Source: JBBAFS01 sp041655255 (GTDB lineage: Bacteria; Spirochaetota; Spirochaetia; Sphaerochaetales; Sphaerochaetaceae). From it: 5,255 nucleotides of DNA. The stretch lies in assembly GCA_041655255.1 (NCBI GenBank), contig JBBAFS010000092.1:1-5255 (forward strand), in the 5' to 3' direction. The notes under the pieces are model-generated. The model searched no databases and was not told the DNA's origin. It was given only the letters and a program-made list of their open reading frames with translations. Positions 5,227 through 5,255 of the stretch are shown here, one piece after another. A program made the position numbers and the translations under genes. Numbering within the stretch: the stretch's first letter is position 1; every line of letters begins with the position of its first letter.

Positions 5227-5255
5227 ATAACTTCCTTTGTTTTCAACCTGTAGAT
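5005..5255 (-). CDS. GLUG-repeat protein, 5' fragment in the shifted frame (runs off the right edge)
   Basis: This is the upstream continuation of the gene ending at 3329. Starting from the codon at 5253-5251, 82 codons are open until TAG at 5007-5005. They encode GLUG-type sequence: YTGLFGFVKGGRIKGVLL, TGGLAGSVEKSRITNCGAEG and IGGLIGYSNSSKVEG. After that the frame departs into VTPQ and the stop. The frame that begins right there continues CYASVDVYSNESNIGGLIGS, exactly the expected rest of the repeat. The GLFGFVKGG-type unit is typical of the first GLUG repeat of such proteins, so the signal peptide and an N-terminal domain should lie beyond the window. Confidence 0.8.
   Translation of the reverse strand, partial: LQVENKGSYTGLFGFVKGGRIKGVLLTDAYLTGSDNTGGLAGSVEKSRITNCGAEGKVFGTVNIGGLIGYSNSSKVEGVTPQ
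5018..5024 (-). other. Apparent one-base deletion (frameshift site) in the GLUG gene
   Basis: On the - strand the sequence reads GTA GAG GGT GTT ACG in the upstream frame. Restoring one base (GAG GGT TGT TAC, or GAG GGG TGT TAC) joins ...SKVEG to CYASVDV... and gives a full 28-residue GLUG unit. The gap lies in or next to a GGG run, where polymerase slippage or a homopolymer sequencing error is plausible. No stop lies between the two frames except those created by the shift (5005-5007 and 5030-5032). Confidence 0.75.

Overview
The window looks like an accessory, surface-protein region from an uncultured bacterium. The best guess is Candidatus Cloacimonadota or a related Fibrobacteres-Chlorobi-Bacteroidetes-like lineage. 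That guess rests on large secreted beta-helix and GLUG-repeat proteins ending in a 'NYPNP ... GSG(L/V)Y(M/F)Y(Q/R)L ... IK' C-terminal domain (FlgD-like / T9SS type A sorting-like), and on many GTAGGGG...GGCTTGCTCG intergenic hairpins. No marker gene is present, so the phylum is an inference.

Layout. Positions 1-240 (+ strand) hold the 3' end of a group II intron. Domains V and VI can be folded base by base, ending at a CTAC 3' splice junction at 240; the tail of an intron-encoded protein may lie just upstream. Positions 241-618 are noncoding and carry two 86-bp direct repeats (241-326 and 462-547), a 9-bp tandem triplet, and a hairpin that may terminate the next gene. Positions 619-2991 (- strand) encode a complete 790-residue secreted protein with two right-handed beta-helix modules and a C-terminal sorting-like domain. 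Positions 2992-3328 are intergenic, with a strong ribosome binding site, three more hairpin repeats and a terminator-like hairpin. Positions 3329 to the right edge (- strand) encode a second large secreted-type protein: six GLUG repeats, a long unrecognised middle region, and the same class of C-terminal domain. Its reading frame is broken by an apparent one-base deletion near 5020, and its N-terminus lies beyond the window.

The two protein genes point the same way but are separated by about 337 bp containing a terminator, so they are probably separate transcription units. Both products would be exported and displayed or anchored through their C-terminal domains; no secretion machinery is present here. 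The most useful observations are: (i) the predicted intron 3' junction coincides to the base with the left edge of the 86-bp repeat, so the second repeat copy looks like an uninterrupted insertion site; (ii) the short intergenic hairpins covary in their stems while keeping their loop; (iii) the frameshift in the GLUG gene.
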